From NCBI GenBank assembly GCA_003167475.1, contig PMTB01000187.1, positions 6,332 through 16,292 of the forward strand: a stretch of 9,961 nucleotides of DNA, given 5' to 3'. Shown here in pieces: positions 1-5,728 of this stretch. Position 1 is the first letter of the stretch, and each line of letters opens with the position of its first letter. The translations under genes and the position numbers were made by a program. Source of the DNA: a candidate division FCPU426 bacterium. GTDB taxonomy: Bacteria > Oederibacteriota > PGYV01 > Palsa-1178. The notes under the pieces were generated by a model, which saw only the letters and a list, made by a program, of their open reading frames with translations, made no database searches and was not told the origin of the DNA.

Positions 1-321
1 ATATATTCCGTTGTTGTTAACGAGGCCCAGCTTTTAAAACCCGACCTTGTCGTATACCTGCAGGCCTCCGTGGATGTCCTCTATGACAGGATAAAGCGCC
101 GCGGCCGGAGTTTTGAAAAAGGGATATCTAAGGATTACCTTTACAACCTCTCGCAGGCTTACAACCACTTTTTTTCCAATTACACAGCCAGCCCCCTTGC
201 CATAGTCAACACCGACGAGGTTGATTTCGCAAACGACAGGAAAGCGTATAAGATGATAAAGGACTTTGTCCTGAATATAAAAGGCGGAATAAATTATTAC
301 ACCCCGCGGCCGGAGAAATAA
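1..321 (+). CDS. Deoxynucleoside kinase, C-terminal part (5' end outside window)
   Basis: The reading frame is open from the first base of the window, so this is the last 106 codons of a longer gene. The fragment matches the C-terminal half of the deoxyadenosine/deoxyguanosine kinase family, which phosphorylates deoxynucleosides for salvage using ATP in the cytoplasm. Visible family marks are KPDLVVYLQAS (a buried strand ending in a D/Q-A-S turn), the Arg-rich lid DRIKRRGRSFE that closes over the phosphates, and the following YLYNLSQAYNHFF helix. Then come SPLAIVNTDEVDF and a tail ending in YYTPRPEK. The P-loop and substrate-specificity residues are upstream and not visible, so dAK, dGK and dCK cannot be separated. 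A GTG at 70 is an internal valine codon, not a start. The stop is 2 nt before panB; from general knowledge, dNK next to panB/panC is a recurring bacterial arrangement. Confidence 0.85.
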   Translation: MYSVVVNEAQLLKPDLVVYLQASVDVLYDRIKRRGRSFEKGISKDYLYNLSQAYNHFFSNYTASPLAIVNTDEVDFANDRKAYKMIKDFVLNIKGGINYYTPRPEK

Positions 322-323
322 AA

Positions 324-1112
324 ATGTATACCGCCCCGCAGATCATGGCGTTAAAATCAAAAAAGAAAATAGTCATGCTCACAGCGTATGATTATTTGCT
401 GGCAAATTACCTGGAAAAAGCAGGCGTGGACATTATACTTGTCGGCGATTCATTGGGAATGGTATTTTTGGGATATAAAGACACATTGCCGGTGACCGTG
501 GATGACGTGATCTATCACGTGAAAGCCGTCAAAAGGGGCGCCAAGGACACTATGATAGTGGCGGATATGCCTTTTATGTCTTATCAGGAATCCATAATGG
601 ACGCCGTAAGGAACGCGGGAAAGATCGTGAAAACATCCGGAGCTTCCGCCGTAAAACTTGAAGGCGGGCTTGAAGCATGCCCTCAGATCAAAGCGCTTGT
701 TTCGATCGGCATACCTGTAATGGGCCATATAGGGCTTCAGCCCCAATCCGTGAATAAATACGGAGGGTATCCTGTCCAGGGCGTCAGCGGGTCCGATATA
801 ACAAGGCTGATAAAAGAAGCCAAAGCCATTGAAGAAGCGGGCGCGTTCGCAATAGTCGCGGAGAAAGTATTGTCCAAGACAGCTGCCGTGATTACGAAAT
901 CTGTCAATATCCCGGTGATTGGAATAGGCTCCGGTCCCGGATGTGACGGCCAGGTCCTGGTAACACCGGACCTGCTCGGGGCTTTCGAGGATTTCACCCC
1001 TAAATTCGTTAAAAAATATGATAATGTTTCGGAGCGCTCGATAAAAGCACTGGGCAAATTTATTAAGGACGTAAGGAATAAAAGATTTCCAGGAAGAAAA
1101 TACTATTATTAG
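324..1112 (+). CDS. panB: 3-methyl-2-oxobutanoate hydroxymethyltransferase (PanB)
   Basis: PanB transfers a hydroxymethyl group from 5,10-methylene-tetrahydrofolate to 2-oxoisovalerate, giving ketopantoate, the first committed step of pantothenate and CoA synthesis. At 262 aa it has the normal length for this TIM-barrel enzyme. Seen in order: VGDSLGMVFLG (residues 40-50) with the metal-binding D42-S43; VADMPFMSYQ with D81; VKLEGG with K111 and E113; GHIGLQPQSVNKYGGY (134-149); the glutamate of AIVAEKV (E180), placed like the family's catalytic Glu; and VIGIGSGPGCDGQVLV (198-213). The segment after that reads VTPDLLG where many homologs have a His before the Asp; this position is variable in the family. 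The ATG follows a GGAG at 312-315 by 8 nt and lies 2 nt past the kinase stop, which supports co-transcription. Identification is very secure. Confidence 0.97.
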   Translation: MYTAPQIMALKSKKKIVMLTAYDYLLANYLEKAGVDIILVGDSLGMVFLGYKDTLPVTVDDVIYHVKAVKRGAKDTMIVADMPFMSYQESIMDAVRNAGKIVKTSGASAVKLEGGLEACPQIKALVSIGIPVMGHIGLQPQSVNKYGGYPVQGVSGSDITRLIKEAKAIEEAGAFAIVAEKVLSKTAAVITKSVNIPVIGIGSGPGCDGQVLVTPDLLGAFEDFTPKFVKKYDNVSERSIKALGKFIKDVRNKRFPGRKYYY

Positions 1113-1123
1113 GCTGGTAAAAA

Positions 1124-1972
1124 ATGAAGATCATAAATAACATATCTGATATGTATGAATATTCGGCAAAACTGAAAAAACGCGGCCATACGGCCGGCTT
1201 TGTCCCCACAATGGGAGCGCTGCACGACGGCCATTTGTCGCTTGTTGACAGGGCCGCTTTAGAAAACAAAAAAGTGATCGTGAGCATTTTTGTCAACCCG
1301 GCACAGTTCGGACCCGGCGAGGATTTTGACAGGTACCCCAGGCCGGTGAAAAAGGACTTAAAAATGCTGAAGGATACCCGCAAAGTTGACTGCGTTTTTA
1401 CGCCGGATAAGGACAGTATGTACCCGCCCGGCTCGGCCACATTCGTGTCCCTGGAAAACGAAATGACAAACGTGCTTTGCGGCGCGTCAAGGCCCGGCCA
1501 TTTCAAGGGCGTTACCACCGTTGTGGCGGAACTGCTTAATATAGTCAAACCTGACAGGATTTATCTCGGCCAGAAAGACGCCCAGCAGGCCATAATCCTT
1601 TCCAAAATGATGAGGGACATGCACTTCAGCACAACGCCTGTCATCTGTCCGATAATCAGGGAAAAGGACGGGCTCGCGCTGAGCTCCAGGAACGCCTATT
1701 TGACCCCTGAACAGCGGGACACGGCGCCTGTCCTATATAAATCATTACAGATGGCTGAAAGTATGGTAGAATTGGGAGAAAGGTCCGCGGAAACGCTGAA
1801 AAAAGAGATACGGCGCAAGATAAAGGAAGCCGGAGTGGAGATAGATTATGTGGAAGCTGTAGACGCCGCGACACTGGCGCCGGTGAGCGCGATATCCGGC
1901 AATGTACTTATAGCGGCGGCAATATTCGTCGGTAAAACAAGGCTTATAGATAATACCATAATCACAATATAA
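1124..1972 (+). CDS. panC: Pantothenate synthetase (pantoate--beta-alanine ligase, PanC)
   Basis: PanC activates pantoate with ATP to pantoyl-adenylate and couples it to beta-alanine, releasing AMP and making pantothenate. The product is a full-length cytoplasmic enzyme of 282 aa. Visible marks are GFVPTMGALHDGH (residues 25-37) with the nucleotidyltransferase HxxH-type pair H34/H37, and SIFVNPAQFGPGEDFDRYPR (54-73), which binds pantoate. RPGHFKGVTTVV (123-134), the YLGQKDAQQ segment (147-155; K151, D152, Q155) and REKDGLALSSRN (179-190), the KMSKS-like loop, complete the active site. The start lies 11 nt after the panB stop; the only upstream purine run is GGCTGG, a weak ribosome site, so translation may partly depend on coupling to panB. 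No internal promoter is evident. Confidence 0.97.
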   Translation: MKIINNISDMYEYSAKLKKRGHTAGFVPTMGALHDGHLSLVDRAALENKKVIVSIFVNPAQFGPGEDFDRYPRPVKKDLKMLKDTRKVDCVFTPDKDSMYPPGSATFVSLENEMTNVLCGASRPGHFKGVTTVVAELLNIVKPDRIYLGQKDAQQAIILSKMMRDMHFSTTPVICPIIREKDGLALSSRNAYLTPEQRDTAPVLYKSLQMAESMVELGERSAETLKKEIRRKIKEAGVEIDYVEAVDAATLAPVSAISGNVLIAAAIFVGKTRLIDNTIITI

Positions 1973-2007
1973 AAGCCCCGCGCCGGCCCGGCCAATTAAA
2001 AAAACAC

Positions 2008-2013
2008 GGAGGT
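2008..2013 (+). promoter_or_regulatory. Strong Shine-Dalgarno site of panD
   Basis: GGAGGT, five nt ahead of the panD ATG. It is much stronger than the site before panC and sits after the widest gap in the operon (46 nt), suggesting that panD is initiated independently rather than by coupling. The gap itself holds only a short GC-rich run followed by an A-rich stretch, with no convincing terminator. Confidence 0.8.
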
Positions 2014-2018
2014 AATCC

Positions 2019-2387
2019 ATGCTCGTTGAAATGCTTAAATCAAAGATACACAGGGCGGTTGTGACCGATAAACACCTGGAATATGAAGGCAGCATAACCA
2101 TTGACGAAACGCTTATGCTGGCCGCGGATATCTGCGAGAACGAAAAAGTGCATGTTTTGAACATAAACAACGGCGAAAGGTTTGAGACATACGTGATCAA
2201 AGGCAAAAAGAACTCCGGCGCCATATGCATCAACGGCGCCGCGGCAAGGCTTGCGGAGAAAAACGATGTTATCATCATAGTGTCATACGGCCTTATGGAG
2301 GCCGGGGAGCGCGCCGCTTTCAGGCCCAGGATAGTAAAAGTCAGTCTTTTAAATAAAATAATAAAACAAAAACCGGCGGTGATCTGA
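2019..2387 (+). CDS. panD: Aspartate 1-decarboxylase proenzyme (PanD)
   Basis: PanD decarboxylates L-aspartate to beta-alanine, the second substrate of PanC. It is a pyruvoyl enzyme made as an inactive chain that cleaves itself. The self-cleavage site Gly24-Ser25 is present in EYEGSITID, at the same numbering as the well-studied E. coli protein. K9 (in MLKSKIHRA), R54 and Y58 (in ERFETY) also fall at the expected active-site positions. NGAAARL (residues 72-78) is the conserved turn near the pyruvoyl group. Length 122 aa is usual for the bacterial type. Whether a PanM/PanZ-type maturation factor is needed cannot be told from this window. The ATG has the best ribosome site of the operon, GGAGGT at 2008-2013. 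The stop overlaps the start of the aspartate dehydrogenase gene in TGATG. Confidence 0.97.
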   Translation: MLVEMLKSKIHRAVVTDKHLEYEGSITIDETLMLAADICENEKVHVLNINNGERFETYVIKGKKNSGAICINGAAARLAEKNDVIIIVSYGLMEAGERAAFRPRIVKVSLLNKIIKQKPAVI

Positions 2388-3205
2388 TGGAAATCAAAAT
2401 AAAGAAACTCGGGATAATAGGATGCGGGGCCATCGGCAACGATATAGCGCAGGCGGTGGACAAAGGAAATATAAACGTGGTGCTCCATGCCTGCTTTGAC
2501 GTGGACAGGAAGAAATTTGACGCGCTCGCGGGCAAACTAAAGAACGTAAAACCCCGATTTATGCCGGCCGAAGAGCTCATGACCGAATGCGATCTTGTGG
2601 TCGAATGCGCCCATAAAGACGCGGTAAATTCGGTCCTTAAGATGGCAATAGCGCATAACCGGGATATCATGTTCTTAAGCGCCGGAGGCGTACTGGAAAA
2701 CACAGACCTTATAGAAGAAGCCAGAAAAAAGAAGATAAACATTTATGTGCCTTCGGGCGCGGTCGTGGGCATAGACGGGCTTGACGCGGCCAAGTATTCC
2801 GGGTTAAGGAAAGTCACCCTTATCACCAGAAAACCCCCGCAAGCTTTTAAGGGCGTCAAATCGCTCATAGACAAGGGAATTAACGTGGATGAGATAAAAA
2901 CCGAGACCACTGTTTATGAAGGCAGTGCGAAAGAGGCGGTAAAAGATTTCCCGCAGAACATAAATATTGCGGCCACGCTGAGCCTTGCCGGGATCGGCAG
3001 CGAACTGACGCTTGTCAAAATAATCATTGACCCGTTCATCACCAATAACATCCATGAAATAATAGTGGAAGGCGATTTTGGGAGGTTCCGCGCCATAACA
3101 GAAAACCTGCCTTCGCCGAACAACCCCAAAACGAGCTACCTTACATCCCTGTCGGCAATAGTGCTTATAAAGAAAATAGTCGAACCGATCCACATAGGCA
3201 CTTAA
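2387..3205 (+). CDS. nadX: L-aspartate dehydrogenase (NadX-like)
   Basis: The family catalyses the NAD(P)-dependent interconversion of L-aspartate with oxaloacetate and ammonia (or iminoaspartate, for NAD synthesis). At 272 aa it is full length for the family. An N-terminal Rossmann motif GIIGCGAIG (residues 9-17) is followed by an acidic residue at the end of the next strand (FDVD, 37-40), which favours NAD over NADP. The catalytic domain shows IYVPSGAVVGIDGLDAA (119-135), TRKPPQAF (147-154), EGSAKEAVKDFPQNINIAATLSLAG in two parts (178-202), and NIHEIIVEGDFG with H223 as the presumed catalytic His. ENLPSPNNPKTSYLT (239-253) closes it. The ATG overlaps the panD stop as TGATG, implying translational coupling. 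nadA and nadC, frequent partners of nadX, are not in view, so an aspartate supply role for PanD is as plausible as a role in NAD synthesis. Confidence 0.92.
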   Translation: MEIKIKKLGIIGCGAIGNDIAQAVDKGNINVVLHACFDVDRKKFDALAGKLKNVKPRFMPAEELMTECDLVVECAHKDAVNSVLKMAIAHNRDIMFLSAGGVLENTDLIEEARKKKINIYVPSGAVVGIDGLDAAKYSGLRKVTLITRKPPQAFKGVKSLIDKGINVDEIKTETTVYEGSAKEAVKDFPQNINIAATLSLAGIGSELTLVKIIIDPFITNNIHEIIVEGDFGRFRAITENLPSPNNPKTSYLTSLSAIVLIKKIVEPIHIGT

Positions 3206-3230
3206 AGTTTTGGAATCAGGATGTTATAAT
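3202..3230 (+). promoter_or_regulatory. Candidate extended -10 promoter for the ABC exporter operon
   Basis: TGTTATAAT at 3222-3230 is a perfect extended -10 (TGn plus TATAAT). With a 17-nt spacer the -35 position (3202-3207) reads TTAAAG, which is poor, as is common for extended -10 promoters. Transcription would begin near 3237, just after the aspartate dehydrogenase stop. The leader before the ABC ATPase would be about 195 nt and include the inverted-repeat element. This is a motif-only prediction. Confidence 0.5.
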
Positions 3231-3259
3231 GAGAATGCAGGAAAAGCCTTAATGACAGG

Positions 3260-3361
3260 TCGTACCCGGCGCGGACAAAATTTTTCTATGGATTGTGCGC
3301 TGTATTATAAAGGTTTAGTGGCGTACAGGCCACAGAAAAATTTTGTCCGCGCCGGGTACGA
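3260..3361. repeat. 102-bp near-perfect inverted repeat element (32-nt arms)
   Basis: The left arm 3260-3291 and right arm 3330-3361 are reverse complements with a single mismatch: left A at 3288 faces right C at 3333. The arms start with TCGTACCCGGCGCGGAC and continue through AAAATTTTTCT. The 38-nt spacer (3292-3329) can add a small inner pairing of CTGTA (3300-3304) with TACAG (3324-3328). The element sits in an intergenic gap, in the predicted leader of the ABC exporter genes. There is no T-run after the right arm on either strand, so it does not fit an intrinsic terminator. No clear target-site duplication is visible at the edges. Candidate identities are a dispersed palindromic repeat or MITE, a protein-binding palindrome, or a structured leader RNA. 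No transposase gene is nearby. Confidence 0.9.
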
Positions 3362-3421
3362 AAAGAATTACACGGATTTAGAGGGTTTTCCTACGGTATC
3401 ATAATATACTTTCACGGACTC

Positions 3422-3434
3422 GGAGGCATGTTTG
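3422..3434 (+). promoter_or_regulatory. Ribosome site deciding a TTG start for the ABC ATPase
   Basis: GGAGG at 3422-3426 precedes two possible starts. The ATG at 3428 is only 1 nt away and out of frame with the ATPase. The TTG at 3432 is 5 nt away and in frame with MENVIEIKGLTKIY, which lines up with the usual beginning of an ABC ATPase domain. The TTG is therefore preferred. Confidence 0.8.
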
Positions 3435-4181
3435 GAAAACGTCATTGAAATTAAAGGCCTTACAAAGATATATAACGCGCTGGATTTCTGGAAACATGAC
3501 AAGGTCACCGGAGTTGACAATATAAGTTTAAATATCCAAAAAGGCGAGGTTTTCGGACTTTTAGGGCTCAATGGCGCGGGCAAGACCACGCTTATGAAGG
3601 TGATGCTGGGCCTTTTAAAGCCCACAAGCGGCGGGGTCAGGATACTTGGCGGCAGCATTGACGACACAGCGGTAAGGGCCAGGATCGGTTACTTATCAGA
3701 ACTGCCGTATTTTCCCAAATACCTGAAGGTGCGTGAAGTGCTTGATTACTTCGCGGAACTTTTGGGCATTCCTGAAAACATAAAAAAAGCAAGGATAGAA
3801 GAAGTCCTTAATATTGTCCGCCTGGACGCAAAATCAGACACAAAGGTAGGCGGCCTCTCAAAAGGCATGCAGGGCAGGCTCGGCCTGGCGCAGGCCGTGC
3901 TCAACGACCCGGACCTGCTCTTTATGGATGAACCCATGTCAGGGCTTGACCCTCTCGGCTATAAAGAAACAAGGGATATAATAATAGACCTGAACAAAAG
4001 GGGCAAGACTATATTTTTCAATTCCCACATTTTGAGCGAAGTAGAGAAGATCTGCCACAGTGTGGCGGTATTGCATAAAGGGGCCCTGGCGGACGTGCGC
4101 CCGCTTGACGGCGCAATAAAGGAATTCGGGAGCATGGAAGCCTATTTTATAAATAAAATACAGCCGGGAGGCGGGGAATGA
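3432..4181 (+). CDS. ABC-2 type exporter, ATP-binding subunit
   Basis: This is the ATPase that drives an ABC-2 type exporter at the cytoplasmic membrane, 249 aa with a single nucleotide-binding domain. The Walker A motif is GLNGAGKTT (residues 45-53). A Q-loop region IGYLSELPYFPKYL (85-98) has Glu where many ABC proteins have Gln, as often seen in this subfamily. The signature is LSKGM (142-146) rather than LSGGQ, also typical of ABC-2 exporters. Walker B is LLFMDE (162-167) followed by the D-loop SGLD, and the switch His is in NSH (197-199). The short C-terminal tail has no extra domain. Translation likely starts at TTG 3432. The last codons overlap the permease start as ATGA, so both subunits are made together. 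The cargo cannot be told; relatives export antibiotics, copper-related ligands, polysaccharides or gliding components. Confidence 0.93.
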   Translation: MENVIEIKGLTKIYNALDFWKHDKVTGVDNISLNIQKGEVFGLLGLNGAGKTTLMKVMLGLLKPTSGGVRILGGSIDDTAVRARIGYLSELPYFPKYLKVREVLDYFAELLGIPENIKKARIEEVLNIVRLDAKSDTKVGGLSKGMQGRLGLAQAVLNDPDLLFMDEPMSGLDPLGYKETRDIIIDLNKRGKTIFFNSHILSEVEKICHSVAVLHKGALADVRPLDGAIKEFGSMEAYFINKIQPGGGE

Positions 4182-4951
4182 GGAGAATAGCCGCTGTTGC
4201 GGAATATATATGGAAGCAGAGCTTCAGGAATAAAATACTCAATGTCCTTATACTATTCGCTGTTTTTGCCATAGGTTTTTCGCTTGCCATAAGCGAGCTG
4301 GCGCAGGAGTCCGAGATAAAAATGGTGGTTGATTTCGGGCTTTTTGCAATAAGCCTTTTTGCGTTCCTGACCGTGGTGCTCTCGATGACCGTCCAGCTTT
4401 TCGAGGAAACCGAGTTGAAAACCCTCATGCTGATCATGGTAAAACCCATAAAAAGGCATGAATATATTGCGGGTAAATACATCGGCATGATGCTTACTGT
4501 GCTTATGAACGTGGTCCTTATGCTGCTGATACTCATGCTGATCATCAAATTCCGCGGAGGAGACCCGTGGGATATCAAGATCTTCGCGGCCGCCATGTAT
4601 TCCTTTTTAAGCGTGTCCATACTGGCTTCCGTGGCAATGCTTTTATCCGTCGTCACAACATCGGTGCCAAGCTGCATCATATTCCTGATATCCGTCTATG
4701 CCATGGGCCACCTGACCGTTCACCTTAAGAGTATCGCGGACAAAAGCGGAGGGGCCGCCGTGAAAGCGGTCGTCGACGCGATATATTATATTGTGCCGAA
4801 CCTTGAGCTTTTTAATATGAAGGATAAGATCCACGGCAACCTGGCTCTTTTTGACGCGGGATACCTGGGGTTGGTTTTAGGTTATACCTCGCTTTACATT
4901 GCCGTGATGCTCATACTGACATCCGTAATTTTCAGCAGGAAAGAATTCTGA
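4178..4951 (+). CDS. ABC-2 type exporter, permease subunit
   Basis: This is an integral membrane partner of the preceding ATPase, 257 aa with about six hydrophobic helices at residues 20-38, 53-75, 100-124, 138-158, 163-180 and 230-252. After helix 2 comes EETELKTLMLIMVKPIKRHEY (split around 77-97) leading to AGKYIG, the conserved cytoplasmic segment of ABC-2 permeases thought to contact the ATPase. Before the last helix is YIVPNLELFN (204-213), a recurrent motif in one uncharacterised branch of these permeases. There is no large extracytoplasmic domain. The ATG overlaps the ATPase stop by 4 nt. The stop TGA overlaps a following ATG (TGATG at 4949-4953) that opens a tiny frame. One permease gene suggests a homodimer. 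Substrate unknown. Confidence 0.9.
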   Translation: MRRIAAVAEYIWKQSFRNKILNVLILFAVFAIGFSLAISELAQESEIKMVVDFGLFAISLFAFLTVVLSMTVQLFEETELKTLMLIMVKPIKRHEYIAGKYIGMMLTVLMNVVLMLLILMLIIKFRGGDPWDIKIFAAAMYSFLSVSILASVAMLLSVVTTSVPSCIIFLISVYAMGHLTVHLKSIADKSGGAAVKAVVDAIYYIVPNLELFNMKDKIHGNLALFDAGYLGLVLGYTSLYIAVMLILTSVIFSRKEF

Positions 4952-4977
4952 TGGCAGCAATGCCGCTTGTACGGTGA
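4951..4977 (+). other. Possible eight-codon coupling mini-ORF
   Basis: The ATG at 4951 overlaps the permease stop (TGATG) and encodes MAAMPLVR. Its stop TGA at 4975-4977 overlaps the GTG start of the next gene as GTGA. AGGA at 4937-4940 lies 10 nt ahead of the ATG. The arrangement could hand ribosomes from the permease to the TPR gene, whose own GTG start lacks a ribosome site. The peptide itself need not matter. This may be chance. Confidence 0.3.
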
Positions 4978-5687
4978 TTCCCTTGGCAAAAAAAACCGTA
5001 ATAACATTCATACTGGTATCCCTGGCCCTTGCGGCCTGCTTTTTCAACCGGCAGGCGGCTGTCAGGATATTTAAATCCCAGCCGTCCTGGTATTTTTTGA
5101 ACCTGCATTCATACAGGAATTTTTCGCATTTGTTAAGCGTAAGTTTCGGGTTCAGGTCGCTTGCTTCCGACCTGGATTACATAGCTTTCCTGCAGTATTA
5201 CGGGGACCTGGATAACGCTTCCTCACATTACAAGGACCTCTATAATTATATGGACGAGATAACGGACGCTGACCCGAATTTTACTTTTGCCTACACATAC
5301 GGCTCGGCCATACTGGCTTTCAACCTGAAGCGGTATGACGAGGCCATACGGCTCATTAAAAAGGGGCTTGCATACAATCCCGAGTTCTGGAAACTCAGGT
5401 TCTATCTGGGGGCGATCATATACAGGCAAAAAGGCGATACGGTCAAGTATGTGGGCCTTCTCGAGGAGGCCGTCAAATTCGAGGACCATCCTGCCGTGAT
5501 CGAACGCATGCTTGGCAGTATATACGAGATCACCAAGACCCCGGACCAGGCCGCACTTTACTGGGCCCGTCTGTACAGGAAGACAAAGGACAAACAAAGC
5601 AGGAACCTGGCTTTTTCAAGGATACAGTTTATAATCAGAGAGGGTAAACTCAAGAATCCGCAGGCAGTGATAAAAGCATCGGAATAA
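4974..5687 (+). CDS. TPR-containing membrane-anchored or lipoprotein, function unknown
   Basis: A 237-aa protein that I do not recognise by name. The N-terminus has Lys6-Lys7, a hydrophobic stretch at 8-21 and then LAAC (19-22), which fits a lipoprotein signal with Cys22 as the lipidated residue; an uncleaved membrane anchor is the alternative. Residues 57-77 (VSFGFRSLASDLDYIAFLQYYG region) resemble a conserved leader of TPR proteins in several uncultured phyla. The rest is helical and TPR-like: about 102-135 (FAYTYGSAILAFNLKRYDEA), 138-170 and 174-205. It probably works as an extracytoplasmic scaffold. It follows the ABC exporter by 22 nt, so it may serve the same process. The start is uncertain: GTG 4974 has no ribosome site unless coupled to the upstream mini-ORF, while the in-frame TTG at 4983 has CGGTGA five nt before it and keeps the signal sequence. 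Confidence 0.75.
   Translation: MIPLAKKTVITFILVSLALAACFFNRQAAVRIFKSQPSWYFLNLHSYRNFSHLLSVSFGFRSLASDLDYIAFLQYYGDLDNASSHYKDLYNYMDEITDADPNFTFAYTYGSAILAFNLKRYDEAIRLIKKGLAYNPEFWKLRFYLGAIIYRQKGDTVKYVGLLEEAVKFEDHPAVIERMLGSIYEITKTPDQAALYWARLYRKTKDKQSRNLAFSRIQFIIREGKLKNPQAVIKASE
5630..5635 (+). promoter_or_regulatory. Isolated TATAAT hexamer upstream of uvrA
   Basis: A perfect -10 hexamer inside the 3' end of the TPR gene, about 90 nt before the uvrA start. The -35 position (5607-5612, CTGGCT) is poor and there is no TG extension. It is the only promoter-like element found for uvrA. No LexA-type operator was recognised around 5640-5725. Otherwise uvrA would depend on read-through from the ABC operon. 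Confidence 0.2.
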
Positions 5688-5713
5688 AGGGACTTTCACA
5701 GAAGACGCAGTCA

Positions 5714-5728
5714 AAGGAGATAATTTTG
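5714..5728 (+). promoter_or_regulatory. Ribosome site and TTG start of uvrA
   Basis: AAGGAGA at 5714-5720 lies 5 nt before the TTG at 5726. The protein then begins MADKIVIKGAREHNLKNI, the standard UvrA N-terminus, so no upstream extension is needed and the TTG start is well supported. Confidence 0.85.

Noticed and set aside
963..980. Missing His in the PanB segment VTPDLLG as a sign of altered activity
   Set aside because: As recalled, the position also differs in other functional PanB proteins, and all metal- and substrate-binding residues are present.
1745..2488. 247-codon minus-strand frame spanning panC, panD and nadX
   Set aside because: It is antisense to three certain genes, and no family resemblance or ribosome site was seen.
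3301..3310. TGTATTATAA in the loop of the inverted repeat as a promoter
   Set aside because: The -10 match is partial and no -35 occurs at proper spacing; the extended -10 at 3222-3230 is better.
3260..3361. Inverted repeat as an intrinsic terminator
   Set aside because: The stem is not followed by a T-run on either strand, and the arms are far longer than terminator stems.
3210..3404. 64-codon frame starting at TTG across the intergenic gap
   Set aside because: It runs through both arms of the inverted repeat, overlaps the -10 promoter, has no ribosome site, and its product resembles no protein family.
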